The notes: generated by a model not told the origin, from the sequence alone. Shown: positions 7,614-15,551, numbered from the stretch's first letter. The stretch: 22,414 nt of DNA from Helicobacteraceae bacterium UBA6016 (GCA_002428055.1 DIZY01000114.1:454-22867); one strand, 5' to 3'. Made by a program: numbers and translations.

Positions 7614-8831
7614 TTATATTTTTGAAAACACAAGGCATGTGTTGATACCGCCAAACGCAAAATTGTTGTTTACGGCGACTTTTATATCCGCCTCTCTGTG
7701 GCTTAGTATAAAATCCAGCTTTGCACACCCCTTATCTACGCTCTCCAAGTTCATATTGGAGGGTAAAAACCCTTTTTGCAAGGCAAGTATACAGACGATG
7801 CTCTCCACCGCTCCGCCGCCGCCGAACATGTGTCCCGTGTACCCTTTTGTGCTACTGACTGCCGCTTTGTCGCCAAAAAGCTCAAATATCGCCTCGCTCT
7901 CTGCTATATCGCCCTGTTTTGTCGCCGTGGCGTGGGCGTTGATATACCCTGCGGCACCAACACCAGATTGTCGCAACGCCTCGTTCATGACCGCTTTCAT
8001 CCCGTCTTTTGAAGGTAGAGTGATATGGCTGCCGTCGCAGTTGTTGGCGTATCCCACCAGCTCCGCTAGTATATTTGCCCCTCTTTTTTTGGCATGCTCG
8101 TACTCTTCCAACACAAGAGCTCCCGCCCCCTCCGATACGACAAGCCCCTCTCTTTTTGAGTCAAAAGGTCTCGACGCCGCCTCCGGTGAGCTGTTAAAAC
8201 TAACAGCCGTAGCCCCCATGCTATCAAATATCCCCGCCTGCACAAAGTGAAGCCCCTCGCCTCCTCCGCACAGCATTATCTTTGCTGCGCCGTTTTTGAT
8301 CTGCTCGTAAGCTACGCCTATCGCTTGAGACGAAGCGGTGCACGCCGAACATGTGGGTATGTTGCGCCCCGTCACGCCAAACATTACGGCTAGGTTGGCG
8401 GATACGGTGTGGCTCATAAACCTCAAAAAGGCCGTAGCGCTTATATTTTTAAAACCGCCGTTTTTGTATATCAACGAAGCTGTATCGTAGAGCGTATCCA
8501 GCCCACCCATCGCCGAGCCAAACGATATTCCGGTCTTTGGATTGGCAATCTCTTCACTTGATAGTCCGCTTAAGGCTATCGCCTCTTCCAGCGCTTTTGC
8601 GCACATCTGCGCCACCCTGTCCATTGTCCTTCTGTACTGTCTAGAGATAGACGAGGCGTCAAAATTATCGATGGTTCCAGCGACTCTGGATTTTAGCCCA
8701 TTTACCTCATCCCACTCGCTCATATAGCGCACTCCGCAACGACCGACAAAAAGCCCGTCGTATAACGCCTCCATACCGTTGCCCAGCGGCGAATAGCACG
8801 ACGCTCCGGTAACTACGACGCGTCTACTCAC
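7614..8831 (-). CDS. Beta-ketoacyl-ACP synthase II (FabF-like) of the polyene cluster
   Basis: This 405-residue KAS I/II-type condensing enzyme has the full catalytic set: C164 in SACTASS, H300 in INAHATAT, K329 and H334 in KGYTGHMFGGGG. It elongates ACP-bound acyl chains by decarboxylative condensation with malonyl-ACP. It has no adjacent chain-length-factor gene, so it probably works as a homodimer, as ApeR-type ketosynthases do in aryl polyene pathways (inference). The start is GTG at 8831, sharing four bases with the FabG stop (GTGA). It lies between the ketoreductase and the acyl carrier protein, as expected for an iterative type II system. Confidence 0.93.
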   Translation of the reverse strand: MSRRVVVTGASCYSPLGNGMEALYDGLFVGRCGVRYMSEWDEVNGLKSRVAGTIDNFDASSISRQYRRTMDRVAQMCAKALEEAIALSGLSSEEIANPKTGISFGSAMGGLDTLYDTASLIYKNGGFKNISATAFLRFMSHTVSANLAVMFGVTGRNIPTCSACTASSQAIGVAYEQIKNGAAKIMLCGGGEGLHFVQAGIFDSMGATAVSFNSSPEAASRPFDSKREGLVVSEGAGALVLEEYEHAKKRGANILAELVGYANNCDGSHITLPSKDGMKAVMNEALRQSGVGAAGYINAHATATKQGDIAESEAIFELFGDKAAVSSTKGYTGHMFGGGGAVESIVCILALQKGFLPSNMNLESVDKGCAKLDFILSHREADIKVAVNNNFAFGGINTCLVFSKI

Positions 8832-9526
8832 TGCGCCATTCCTCCACTTACATTGATAGTCTCGCCTGTTATATAGCTAGCCTTGTCCGCAACAAAAAAT
8901 ACGACCTCCGCTATTTCGCTAGGCTCCGCAAATCTTCTCAGCGGTATGCTTCGTTTTAGCTCATTTTCGTCAAGCCCCTCCGTCATCGCCGACCTCACGA
9001 GACCGGGGGCTACGCAGTTGACACGGATATTGTATCTAGCCACCTCAAGCGACAAAGACTTCGTAAAGGAGATAAGAGCGCCCTTGGACGCCGAGTAGTT
9101 GGTCTGTCCTATGTTTCCGACCAGTCCCGCTATCGAGGATATGTTGACTATTGAGCCTTTTTTTTGTTTTATCATTGAGGGCAAGAGAGCTTTTGTGACA
9201 TAAAAAGCTCCGTTTACATTTGTCTTTATGACGCTATCCCAATCATCGTCCTCCATCCAAAAAAAGAGCTTGTCTCTAGTAATTCCGGCGTTGTTGACGA
9301 GAGCATCCAGCTCTATACCTTCAAGAGCTTTTCGCACCGAATCGGCGTTTGAAATATCAAAACAGAGCGTCTCGCACGCTTCGCCAAGCTCGCTTTTGAG
9401 AGCTTTGGCTTTCACTTCGTTGCCGCGATAATGGGCGTATACAAAGTAGCCGTTTGCCGCGAAATATCTAGCGCACGCTTCGCCTATTGCGCCCGTAGCG
9501 CCGGTTATTAACACTTTTTTTATCAA
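8828..9526 (-). CDS. fabG: 3-oxoacyl-ACP reductase (FabG-like SDR)
   Basis: This 232-residue short-chain dehydrogenase has the nucleotide-binding motif GATGAIG (9-15), the NNAG motif (78-81) and the catalytic S131, Y144 and K148 (YSASK). It would reduce the beta-keto group formed by the ketosynthases, using NADPH, before dehydration to a double bond. It is the only ketoreductase in the window, so both ketosynthase systems may share it. The start is TTG at 9526 with AAAGG six bases upstream. A palindromic repeat separates it from the upstream gene of the same strand, so its transcription may be affected by that element. Confidence 0.93.
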   Translation of the reverse strand: MIKKVLITGATGAIGEACARYFAANGYFVYAHYRGNEVKAKALKSELGEACETLCFDISNADSVRKALEGIELDALVNNAGITRDKLFFWMEDDDWDSVIKTNVNGAFYVTKALLPSMIKQKKGSIVNISSIAGLVGNIGQTNYSASKGALISFTKSLSLEVARYNIRVNCVAPGLVRSAMTEGLDENELKRSIPLRRFAEPSEIAEVVFFVADKASYITGETINVSGGMAQ

Positions 9527-9574
9527 ATACGACCTTTTTAATATCTGTTTACAATTTTAACATAAGCTTGTTTG

Positions 9575-9697
9575 GAGTTCTTGCAAAATCCCCCCCCTAT
9601 TCATTCACTAAGGCTTCACTATGGGTCCCCAAAATCAATAGATTTTGACCCTATAGTTGCAGAAGCGTTCATTTCATATGGTGTTTTGCAAGAACTC
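9575..9697. repeat. 123-bp palindromic MITE-like element
   Basis: A perfect 14-base terminal inverted repeat (GAGTTCTTGCAAAA at 9575-9588 and its reverse complement at 9684-9697) bounds a non-coding segment. The inside is also an imperfect palindrome: ACTATGGGTC pairs with GACCCTATAGT around AAAATC/GATTTT, so the whole element could fold into one hairpin. It carries a run of eight C at 9590-9597. It has no ORF of its own. Its right end contributes to the stop codon of the acyltransferase gene (TAG at 9699-9697). Most likely a non-autonomous transposon relic. A large terminator-like hairpin is the alternative. Confidence 0.75.
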
Positions 9698-10548
9698 TAT
9701 CTATCAGCTTCCCAAAAGTCGTAAAAATTAAACCAAAGCAGAGGGTGCGCCCTTGTCATATCTTCCAGATTTTTGGCATATGAGGCCGCTAGCTCCTGTA
9801 TGCCATGTCCCGTAAGCCTATCCGAAAAAATAAACTCAAATCCGTTTTTTTTATCCCCTACGACAAACACTGTATAGAGCGGAATATCCATTTTTGCAGC
9901 GAGTTCAAACGGGTTTTTGTTGAGCCTCACCGTTTTATCGTAAAACCTGGCGTTTACGACGCTATTTTCATCATAAATCCTATCCACCATCATGCCGATT
10001 ATCTCGTTTTTGCTGATTGCTGCGGCTATTTTTGTCAAAGCGGTAAAACCGTCGTTGAGATCTATTACTTTGATTGGGAGCTCTTTATCCTCTTTGATAC
10101 TTTGCTCAATCTTTTTTATATCTTTTTTGTACGCCTCTTTCATGACGATATTGATGGCGCGTCCGAATCTAAGCAGGTTTTGGGCTATCCCCCAGCTGCC
10201 GAAGTGCGAAATGAGCAGTATTGAGCCTTTTTCTCCGTAACGAACCGCGTCGGAGTTTATGGAAACGGCGTTTAGCGATTTTGGGTCAAAACCGGAGGCA
10301 AAACGGTTCAAAACAGAGAGGGCAAAAGCGTACAGATGTCCAAAATAAAGACCGTTTGAGTATGTAAGACCGATGTTTTGATAGTATTTTTTTGTGATTT
10401 TTTTAATATCGGAAGCTCTAAAAAAGTAGTACGACACAACAAAAAATAAAAACAAGCGCAAAAATCCGTATCCAAAAAGCCGATACATAAAAATAAGTAT
10501 TTTGTAGCCCAGCTCACTACCTCGTTGCTTTGGACTCTTAATGCTCAA
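9697..10548 (-). CDS. LpxL-type lysophospholipid/lipid A-like acyltransferase
   Basis: This 283-residue protein resembles the LpxL/HtrB acyltransferase family (PF03279): an N-terminal hydrophobic segment (about 16-43) and the catalytic-region motif SHFGSWG with H115. The family motif is HX4D/E; here the fifth position after H115 is glycine (G120), so the usual acidic partner is missing at that place. Family members in aryl polyene clusters are thought to attach the polyene to a membrane lipid. The start is TTG at 10548, overlapping the dehydratase gene by 11 bases, and the stop lies at the edge of the palindromic repeat. Confidence 0.8.
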   Translation of the reverse strand: MSIKSPKQRGSELGYKILIFMYRLFGYGFLRLFLFFVVSYYFFRASDIKKITKKYYQNIGLTYSNGLYFGHLYAFALSVLNRFASGFDPKSLNAVSINSDAVRYGEKGSILLISHFGSWGIAQNLLRFGRAINIVMKEAYKKDIKKIEQSIKEDKELPIKVIDLNDGFTALTKIAAAISKNEIIGMMVDRIYDENSVVNARFYDKTVRLNKNPFELAAKMDIPLYTVFVVGDKKNGFEFIFSDRLTGHGIQELAASYAKNLEDMTRAHPLLWFNFYDFWEADR

Positions 10549-10921
10549 TGTCCGCCTTTGCGCTTAGCTCTATCTTGGACGCTGCTGCACCACCATCTTT
10601 TGTCACCTCAAAACCCATAAGCAAACCATCCTTTTTGCTAATCGCGATCTTCAGTGTTTCGTTTGGGCGCGCTATCTCAAGGTATTTTGCCTTTTTAACC
10701 TCGGCTACCTCTATGCAAAAAAGCGAAGCTATAATCTCTATGTGCAAAAACCCCGGCAAAATGGGATTTGACTCAAAATGCGCCGCAAACACAGGGTGCG
10801 TCTCATCCGCAAGCTTTATCAAAAAGCCGTTTTCAACTGCCAAAACTACGCTAAAAAGTTTGTCCAAAAATATATTATTTAGAGGCTCCGACTTTTGTGA
10901 CACTGCCGCATGTAGACTCAA
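10538..10921 (-). CDS. FabZ-like 3-hydroxyacyl-ACP dehydratase (ApeI-like)
   Basis: This 127-residue hotdog-fold protein retains both FabZ catalytic residues: H48 in FAAHFESNPILPGF and E62 in LHIE. It would dehydrate the 3-hydroxyacyl-ACP to the trans-2-enoyl form, leaving the double bonds in place because no enoyl reductase is present. The start is TTG at 10921 with AAAGGG five bases upstream; no better start precedes the conserved region. It is the first gene of the leftward operon and diverges from a ketosynthase gene. The other dehydratase-like protein (12727-13071) may be its heterodimer partner, as reported for ApeI and ApeP. Confidence 0.85.
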   Translation of the reverse strand: MSLHAAVSQKSEPLNNIFLDKLFSVVLAVENGFLIKLADETHPVFAAHFESNPILPGFLHIEIIASLFCIEVAEVKKAKYLEIARPNETLKIAISKKDGLLMGFEVTKDGGAAASKIELSAKADIEH

Positions 10922-10939
10922 ATTTACCCTTTTATCCGC

Positions 10940-10945
10940 TATAAT
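10940..10945 (+). promoter_or_regulatory. Candidate -10 box of the rightward operon
   Basis: TATAAT matches the sigma-70 -10 consensus exactly and lies about 40 bases before the ATG at 10986. No good -35 is found at 15-18 bases upstream (CTCAAA at best), so an activator may be needed, or the match may be chance. Confidence 0.35.
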
Positions 10946-10950
10946 GAGGG

Positions 10951-10978
10951 ATTATCATATAAAAAAAGAGTTTAACAA
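10951..10978 (-). promoter_or_regulatory. Candidate promoter of the leftward operon
   Basis: On the minus strand, TTGTTA (10978-10973) and GATAAT (10956-10951) are separated by 16 bases, a good sigma-70 arrangement. It is placed to drive the dehydratase gene that starts at 10921. It interleaves with the candidate rightward -10 box, so the two operons may compete for polymerase. Confidence 0.5.
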
Positions 10979-10985
10979 AGCCGTT

Positions 10986-12089
10986 ATGAAGCAAGCAAAA
11001 GCAAGAGTTTTTATTACCGCCGTCTCCGCCTCTACATGCGCCGCAGATACGATAGAAAAGAGTTTTGACTCCATACTGGAGGGCAAAACCGGCGTAGCAA
11101 AAAACACTCTCTACTCCGATGCGGATGTAGCGATAGGGGTGCTACTCCCACACAAGAGCTTTGAGCAGCATCTAGCGGACTCTTTTGCAACTCTCAAACT
11201 AGAAAAAAACTCCAAAAAAACCTTTTTGCTCGTAGGCTCCTCGGTCGGCGGTATGCTCGCCACCGAAAACACGCTTTTAAAGGACGGTAAACCGTCAAAC
11301 ATAGATCCCAAAAAACATGCGATAAGCTCCGTAAAAGAGTTCATAGAGAGGCTTTTTAATTTTGACGATGCTATTAGCTTCTCTACTGCTTGCACATCTA
11401 GCGCAAACGCTTTGGTATTTGGCTCAAGGCTCATCAAAAACGGCGTATGCGATAGGGTCGTTGTGGCAGGAGCGGACTCTATCAGCCACACGACAGTGCA
11501 AGGATTTGGCTCTCTTGGTGTGTTATCCTCGCAGCCGTGCAGACCCTTTGATACAAGCAGAGACGGTATGAATGTCGCAGAGGGGATAGCCTTTTTGTGT
11601 TTACAGAGAGAGCCGCAAGAGGGTTGTGTTGAGATACTGGGATACGGCACAAGCTCTGACGCTTACAACATAGCGCATCCACACCCCAATGGCGAAGGGG
11701 CGGCGGCGGCAATGAGTGCGGCTTTGGAGCATGGAGGCGTATCGGCGGATGAGCTAGACTATGTCAACGCCCACGGCACGGCAACACAGGCGAATGACGA
11801 AGCGGAGGCAAAAGCGATAGAAGCTATTTGCGGCGCAAAAGCGTACATAGGCTCCACCAAATCCATAACGGGGCATACGCTAGGAGCGGCTGGAGCGTTG
11901 GAGGCGGCGATAGTTTGTCTAGCGATTCAAAGAGGCGTCATTCCAAAAAATACAGGACTAAACGAGGCGGAAAATATCGCCATCAATTTGGCAAGCGAAA
12001 ATATCAAGTGTGACATCAAATACGCCCTCTCAAACTCCTTTGCATTCGGTGGCAACAATGTCTCAATACTTTTTGGAGCGTTCAAATGA
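10986..12089 (+). CDS. Beta-ketoacyl-ACP synthase, catalytic partner of a chain-length factor
   Basis: This is a KAS II-type condensing enzyme of 367 residues from the ATG at 10986, with the catalytic set C136 (STACTSS), H263 (NAHGTAT), K292 and H297 (KSITGHTLGAAG). The open frame runs much further upstream, but that part is antisense to the dehydratase gene. The start at 10986 places the first strand (RVFITAVSAS) right after the initiator. An in-frame ATG at 10944 overlaps the candidate -10 box. The SD is weak. The gene overlaps the next by four bases (ATGA). A ketosynthase next to a Cys-less partner matches the ApeO-ApeC heterodimer of aryl polyene synthases. Confidence 0.9.
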   Translation: MKQAKARVFITAVSASTCAADTIEKSFDSILEGKTGVAKNTLYSDADVAIGVLLPHKSFEQHLADSFATLKLEKNSKKTFLLVGSSVGGMLATENTLLKDGKPSNIDPKKHAISSVKEFIERLFNFDDAISFSTACTSSANALVFGSRLIKNGVCDRVVVAGADSISHTTVQGFGSLGVLSSQPCRPFDTSRDGMNVAEGIAFLCLQREPQEGCVEILGYGTSSDAYNIAHPHPNGEGAAAAMSAALEHGGVSADELDYVNAHGTATQANDEAEAKAIEAICGAKAYIGSTKSITGHTLGAAGALEAAIVCLAIQRGVIPKNTGLNEAENIAINLASENIKCDIKYALSNSFAFGGNNVSILFGAFK

Positions 12090-12727
12090 AAATAACGCTA
12101 GAGATAGTGAATGCCGCAGCAATTTGGGGCGAGAGGCGCATAGAGGAGCTAAACGAGAAAAATATCGTACCAAACCCGATAGCTAGAAGAAGGCTCACGA
12201 GAAACGCAAAAATACTGCTATATCTATCCGATAAAATAAGCTTTAAAAGCGGAAATATAATATTTGGCACGGAGTTTGGAGAGTGCGGGGCGACAAGCGA
12301 AATCATCAACGCCATTCTCAAAAAAGAGGCTATCAGTCCAACCGCATTTCAAAACTCGGTGCACAACACGGCAGCGTCGTATCTCTCGATTCATACGGAC
12401 AACAAAGATGAGATAATTACCGTCAGCGACTTTGGCAAGAGCTCTCTTAGCGCGCTAAAGGCGGCAGCTATAAGCTCTTTTGAGTGCGACGAGGCGCTTA
12501 TTGCGTGCGTGGATTCACTTGATTTTGCAGAGATAGAAGAGATGAATAGTTGCTCCCTTCGCTTTTTGGAGTGCGGCGTCGCATTTGCGGTGAGAACTAG
12601 CCAAAAAACGGCTGATATAACTCTGGGCTGCAAAAAATTTGACGGTTTCTTGGAGGGGCATCACGCCATGCTTGAGCTTTATGAACATTTTGAGGCTGGC
12701 GGCAGAGTTTTTGAGGTCTCCCTATAA
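12086..12727 (+). CDS. Beta-ketoacyl synthase-like chain-length factor (PF13723 type)
   Basis: This 213-residue protein is half the size of a ketosynthase and matches the beta-ketoacyl-synthase N-terminal-like family found beside type II polyene ketosynthases. It has the typical SPTAFQNSVHNTAASYLS segment (about 84-101) and no cysteine at the active-site position, so it is not a condensing enzyme itself. It probably pairs with the ketosynthase just upstream, which it overlaps by four bases, and sets chain length. It corresponds to ApeC-type proteins (inference). Its stop shares one base with the next start (TAATG). Confidence 0.85.
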   Translation: MKITLEIVNAAAIWGERRIEELNEKNIVPNPIARRRLTRNAKILLYLSDKISFKSGNIIFGTEFGECGATSEIINAILKKEAISPTAFQNSVHNTAASYLSIHTDNKDEIITVSDFGKSSLSALKAAAISSFECDEALIACVDSLDFAEIEEMNSCSLRFLECGVAFAVRTSQKTADITLGCKKFDGFLEGHHAMLELYEHFEAGGRVFEVSL

Positions 12728-13071
12728 TGTTACCGCACAAAGAGCCGCTAATTTTTGCCAAAAAAGCGATTTCGCGCGACGCAAACGGCGCGCTCGTAGA
12801 GATAGATTTTGGTTTTGCGCCTACGCTTGCCATGACGATAGAGGCGGCGGCGCAAGCTTTTTCGTATGTGGATATAAAGAGCGGCGGGACATTTGGAGTC
12901 ATAGCGATGGTCAAAAATGCGGCGATGCAAGTAGAGGCAAACGATATGCGCTATTTCTGCAAAGTCTCGGTGACACAGGCGATGGAACCGTATTATCAGC
13001 TCTCATACGAGATGCTAACAAACGACATGAAGCTAACGGCTAGCGGCGAACTTTCGATAAAAATCTTTTAG
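12727..13071 (+). CDS. Hotdog-fold dehydratase-like protein (ApeP-like)
   Basis: This 114-residue protein has FabZ/FabA-like landmarks: LPHKEPLIF at the very N-terminus and TIEAAAQAFSY (E39 in the position of the FabZ glutamate). The catalytic histidine expected just before the central helix is not visible; that stretch reads DFGFAPTLAM. It may therefore need a partner for full activity, such as the FabZ-like protein at 10538-10921 that keeps both residues. The ApeI/ApeP heterodimer of aryl polyene pathways is the likely analogue. It is tightly packed between the chain-length factor and darA. Confidence 0.75.
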   Translation: MLPHKEPLIFAKKAISRDANGALVEIDFGFAPTLAMTIEAAAQAFSYVDIKSGGTFGVIAMVKNAAMQVEANDMRYFCKVSVTQAMEPYYQLSYEMLTNDMKLTASGELSIKIF

Positions 13072-13080
13072 GATATTTTG

Positions 13081-14016
13081 GTGCAAAAAAAAGTTTTGGC
13101 TATTTACTACTCTCAAAGCGGGCAGCTCAAAGCAGCGCTAGACTCTGTGCTAGGCGGCTTGCAGGACTCCAATATAGTCGTAACTACAGTGGAGCTAAAA
13201 CCAAGAAAAGCTTTTCCGTATCCGTGGGGGTTTTTTGAGTTTATGGGAATTTTTCCAGAATGCGTCTACATGGACGGGTGCGAGCTGGAGCCGCTGAATG
13301 TCGGCGGCGAGTATGACCTTGTGATACTGGGGTATCAGCCGTGGTTTTTGTCTCCATCTTTGCCCGTAAGCGGTTTTTTGAAGAGTGAAGAAGCATCGAC
13401 GCTACTGAGAGACAAGCCCGTCATGACGCTAATTGCTTGTAGAAATATGTGGCTAATGGCGCAAGAAAAGGTCAAAAAATCACTTAGCAACATAGGCGCA
13501 AAGCTCATAGCTAACGCCGTTTTGATAGACGGCGGTAGTTCGCTAGCGACTTTTGTTACCACGCCTAGATGGATGTTTACGGGTAAAAAATACGCTCTTT
13601 GGGGTATGTTTCCGCCCGCCGGAGTCACGGAGGATGAGATACGCAAAGCGCGCAGGTTTGGGGTGGCAATAAGAGAGGCTTTGGCTGATGGAGAGCTTGA
13701 TGAGAGCGTACTAAGAGGGTTAAAAGCGGCGGATGCCGACAAAGGGCTTATCAAAAGCGAAGAGATAGGGCACAAAAGCTTCCTAATTTGGGGGAGACTT
13801 ATCAAAAAACTTAGCGTACCCTACTCTCTTGGCAGAAAAATAGCGGTTAGCTTTTATTTGGTTTTTTTGATTTTGCTGATAATGACCGTAGTGCCTATAA
13901 ATATGGTGTTGCAGAGGCTATTGGCAAAACTTTTTAGAGGCAAGGTGGACGCCAAAAAAGCGTATTATGACGCGCCCTCGGGGTGTGATGATTTTAGAAT
14001 GAAAGATTTTGCATGA
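13081..14016 (+). CDS. darA: Dialkylresorcinol condensing enzyme DarA
   Basis: DarA acts with DarB to make dialkylresorcinols, probably in cyclisation or aromatisation of the condensed chains. The N-terminus is flavodoxin-like (YYSQSGQ at about 9-15), followed by conserved segments such as FPYPWGFFEFMGIFP, and a single membrane helix near the C-terminus (about 253-276). From GTG at 13081 the protein has 311 residues. AGGA at 13070-13073 lies seven bases before this GTG, which is better than the in-frame TTG at 13078. The stop overlaps the darB start (ATGA). The adjacent darA-darB arrangement is the hallmark of dialkylresorcinol clusters. Confidence 0.88.
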   Translation: MQKKVLAIYYSQSGQLKAALDSVLGGLQDSNIVVTTVELKPRKAFPYPWGFFEFMGIFPECVYMDGCELEPLNVGGEYDLVILGYQPWFLSPSLPVSGFLKSEEASTLLRDKPVMTLIACRNMWLMAQEKVKKSLSNIGAKLIANAVLIDGGSSLATFVTTPRWMFTGKKYALWGMFPPAGVTEDEIRKARRFGVAIREALADGELDESVLRGLKAADADKGLIKSEEIGHKSFLIWGRLIKKLSVPYSLGRKIAVSFYLVFLILLIMTVVPINMVLQRLLAKLFRGKVDAKKAYYDAPSGCDDFRMKDFA

Positions 14017-15152
14017 GTGATGTTTTTATAGTCAAGATGTCGGCTTTTTTGCCCGGTGAACCTATCGGCAACGACGAGATAGAAGATGTGCTGGGCATGA
14101 TAGGTGGCAAGCCCTCGAAAGCAAAAAAAATAGTGCTCAAAAGCAACGGTATCAAGAGTAGGTATTACGCAATCGACAAAAAGACAAAAAGATTAGAGTA
14201 TAACAACGCAAAACTCACTGCATCCGCAGTCGCAAAGCTACTCGAAAACGAGAGCGAAACGCCGGATATTCTCTCATGCGGCACCACGACACCCGATCAA
14301 ACCGCCCCTGGACACGCCCCCATGGTACAAGGAGAGCTAGCCCTGCCCCCGCTTGAGGCGGTATCGTTATCCGGAATCTGCCTTAGCGGCGTCACCGCTA
14401 TGAAATACGCCTTTGCCTCTATAGCCGCAGGTCTAGCAAAATCAGCAGTTACGACGGGTTCAGAGATGGTATCGCCGATGTTAACCGCAAAAAACTACGA
14501 GGCAGAGACAGCGCACAAGCTAAACGAACTCTCCCAAAAACCTGAAATAGCTTTTGAAAAAGATTTTCTTAGATGGATGCTATCGGACGGCGCAGGGGCG
14601 GCTTTGCTGAGAGACACGCCAAACGATGAGGGAATTTCGCTCAAAATAGAGTGGATAGATATCTACTCCTATGCCGGAGAGATGCCGGTATGTATGTATA
14701 GCGGCGGGGTCTCGAATGGCAAAGGCGGTCTGGTCGGCTACAAAGAGTTTGACGGTGGAGAGATACTCACAAAATCAATCCTCACGCTAGCCCAGGATGT
14801 AAAACTCCTCAATGAAAACATAGTCGCATACACGGTGGAAAAACCGCTGGCGGATATCGTCAAAAAACGAGGCTTAAAAGCCGACGAAATAGCGTACCTA
14901 CTGCCGCACTACTCCTCGAACTATTTTAAAGACAAGATGTATAAGGGAATGCAAAAAATTGGCTTTGAAATCCCGCAAGAAAAGTGGTTTACAAATCTAA
15001 GCGTCAAAGGCAATACCGGCTCGGCGTCCATATACATCATCTTAGAAGAGCTATTCAACTCCGGCAAGCTCAAAAAAGGTGAAAAAATCCTCTGTTTTAT
15101 CCCTGAGAGCGGTAGGTTTTCTACCGGATTTATGCTTTTAGAGGTCGCATAA
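14013..15152 (+). CDS. darB: Dialkylresorcinol synthase DarB (KAS III-like)
   Basis: This 379-residue condensing enzyme of the KAS III/thiolase fold has a Cys-His-Asn triad: C123 in GICLSGVTAMK, H299 in LLPHYSSNYF and N334 in KGNTGSAS. DarB-type enzymes join beta-ketoacyl and acyl thioesters so that, with DarA, an alkylated resorcinol ring forms. It differs from the C-H-H ketosynthases elsewhere in the cluster. It overlaps darA by four bases, and the next ORF begins directly after its stop (TAAATG). Firm as a KAS III-like enzyme; the DarB identity rests on sequence character and the DarA neighbour. Confidence 0.88.
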   Translation: MSDVFIVKMSAFLPGEPIGNDEIEDVLGMIGGKPSKAKKIVLKSNGIKSRYYAIDKKTKRLEYNNAKLTASAVAKLLENESETPDILSCGTTTPDQTAPGHAPMVQGELALPPLEAVSLSGICLSGVTAMKYAFASIAAGLAKSAVTTGSEMVSPMLTAKNYEAETAHKLNELSQKPEIAFEKDFLRWMLSDGAGAALLRDTPNDEGISLKIEWIDIYSYAGEMPVCMYSGGVSNGKGGLVGYKEFDGGEILTKSILTLAQDVKLLNENIVAYTVEKPLADIVKKRGLKADEIAYLLPHYSSNYFKDKMYKGMQKIGFEIPQEKWFTNLSVKGNTGSASIYIILEELFNSGKLKKGEKILCFIPESGRFSTGFMLLEVA

Positions 15153-15551
15153 ATGCTAGAAAACGAAGTGCCGCAAGAGGGCAACAAGACGCTAGGCGGA
15201 GTCAAAAAAGCGATGTACGCTACATCCAATGGCGGAGAGTACAAGATAGTGGAGAGCGAGGGGTGGAGCGCCGAAGAGATAGCCACGACGGTCGCCGTAG
15301 ATGAGTTCAATACCTTACAAGACGAGGCTTTGGCAAGACTCCGAGGAGGTGAGGCATCGCCGATAGAGTATCTAATGTACAAAAACCGTATGGATTTGCC
15401 GACGCTTTGCTCCATAGTCAAGATGTTTGGATGGAGAGTCAAAAGACATTTTAGACCGGAGCTCTTCGCAAAACTAGACGACAAACTGCTCTTTAAATAC
15501 GCAAACGCTTTTGATATAAGCCCAGAGGAGTTAAAAAACAGTGAATTTTGA
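15153..15551 (+). CDS. Conserved-looking unknown protein of the dialkylresorcinol operon
   Basis: This soluble 132-residue protein has no signal peptide, membrane segment or recognised motif. The N-terminal half (about 18-50) looks like a small beta-alpha unit (YATSNGGEYKIVESEGWSAEE). The C-terminal half (about 68-128) is helical and rich in basic and aromatic residues. Its ATG follows the DarB stop without a gap, and its end overlaps the BtrH-like gene by 11 bases, so it is produced with both. An accessory role in resorcinol formation or ester transfer is inferred from position only. Confidence 0.7.
   Translation: MLENEVPQEGNKTLGGVKKAMYATSNGGEYKIVESEGWSAEEIATTVAVDEFNTLQDEALARLRGGEASPIEYLMYKNRMDLPTLCSIVKMFGWRVKRHFRPELFAKLDDKLLFKYANAFDISPEELKNSEF

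Noticed and set aside
10548..10985. Upstream extension of the rightward ketosynthase reading frame
   Set aside because: It is antisense to the whole FabZ-like dehydratase gene, has no ketosynthase similarity, and the ketosynthase fold begins right after the ATG at 10986.
14013..15152. Type III polyketide synthase or chalcone-synthase-like alkylresorcinol synthase
   Set aside because: The sequence reads as KAS III/DarB-like and is directly coupled to DarA, so the DarA/DarB route fits better.
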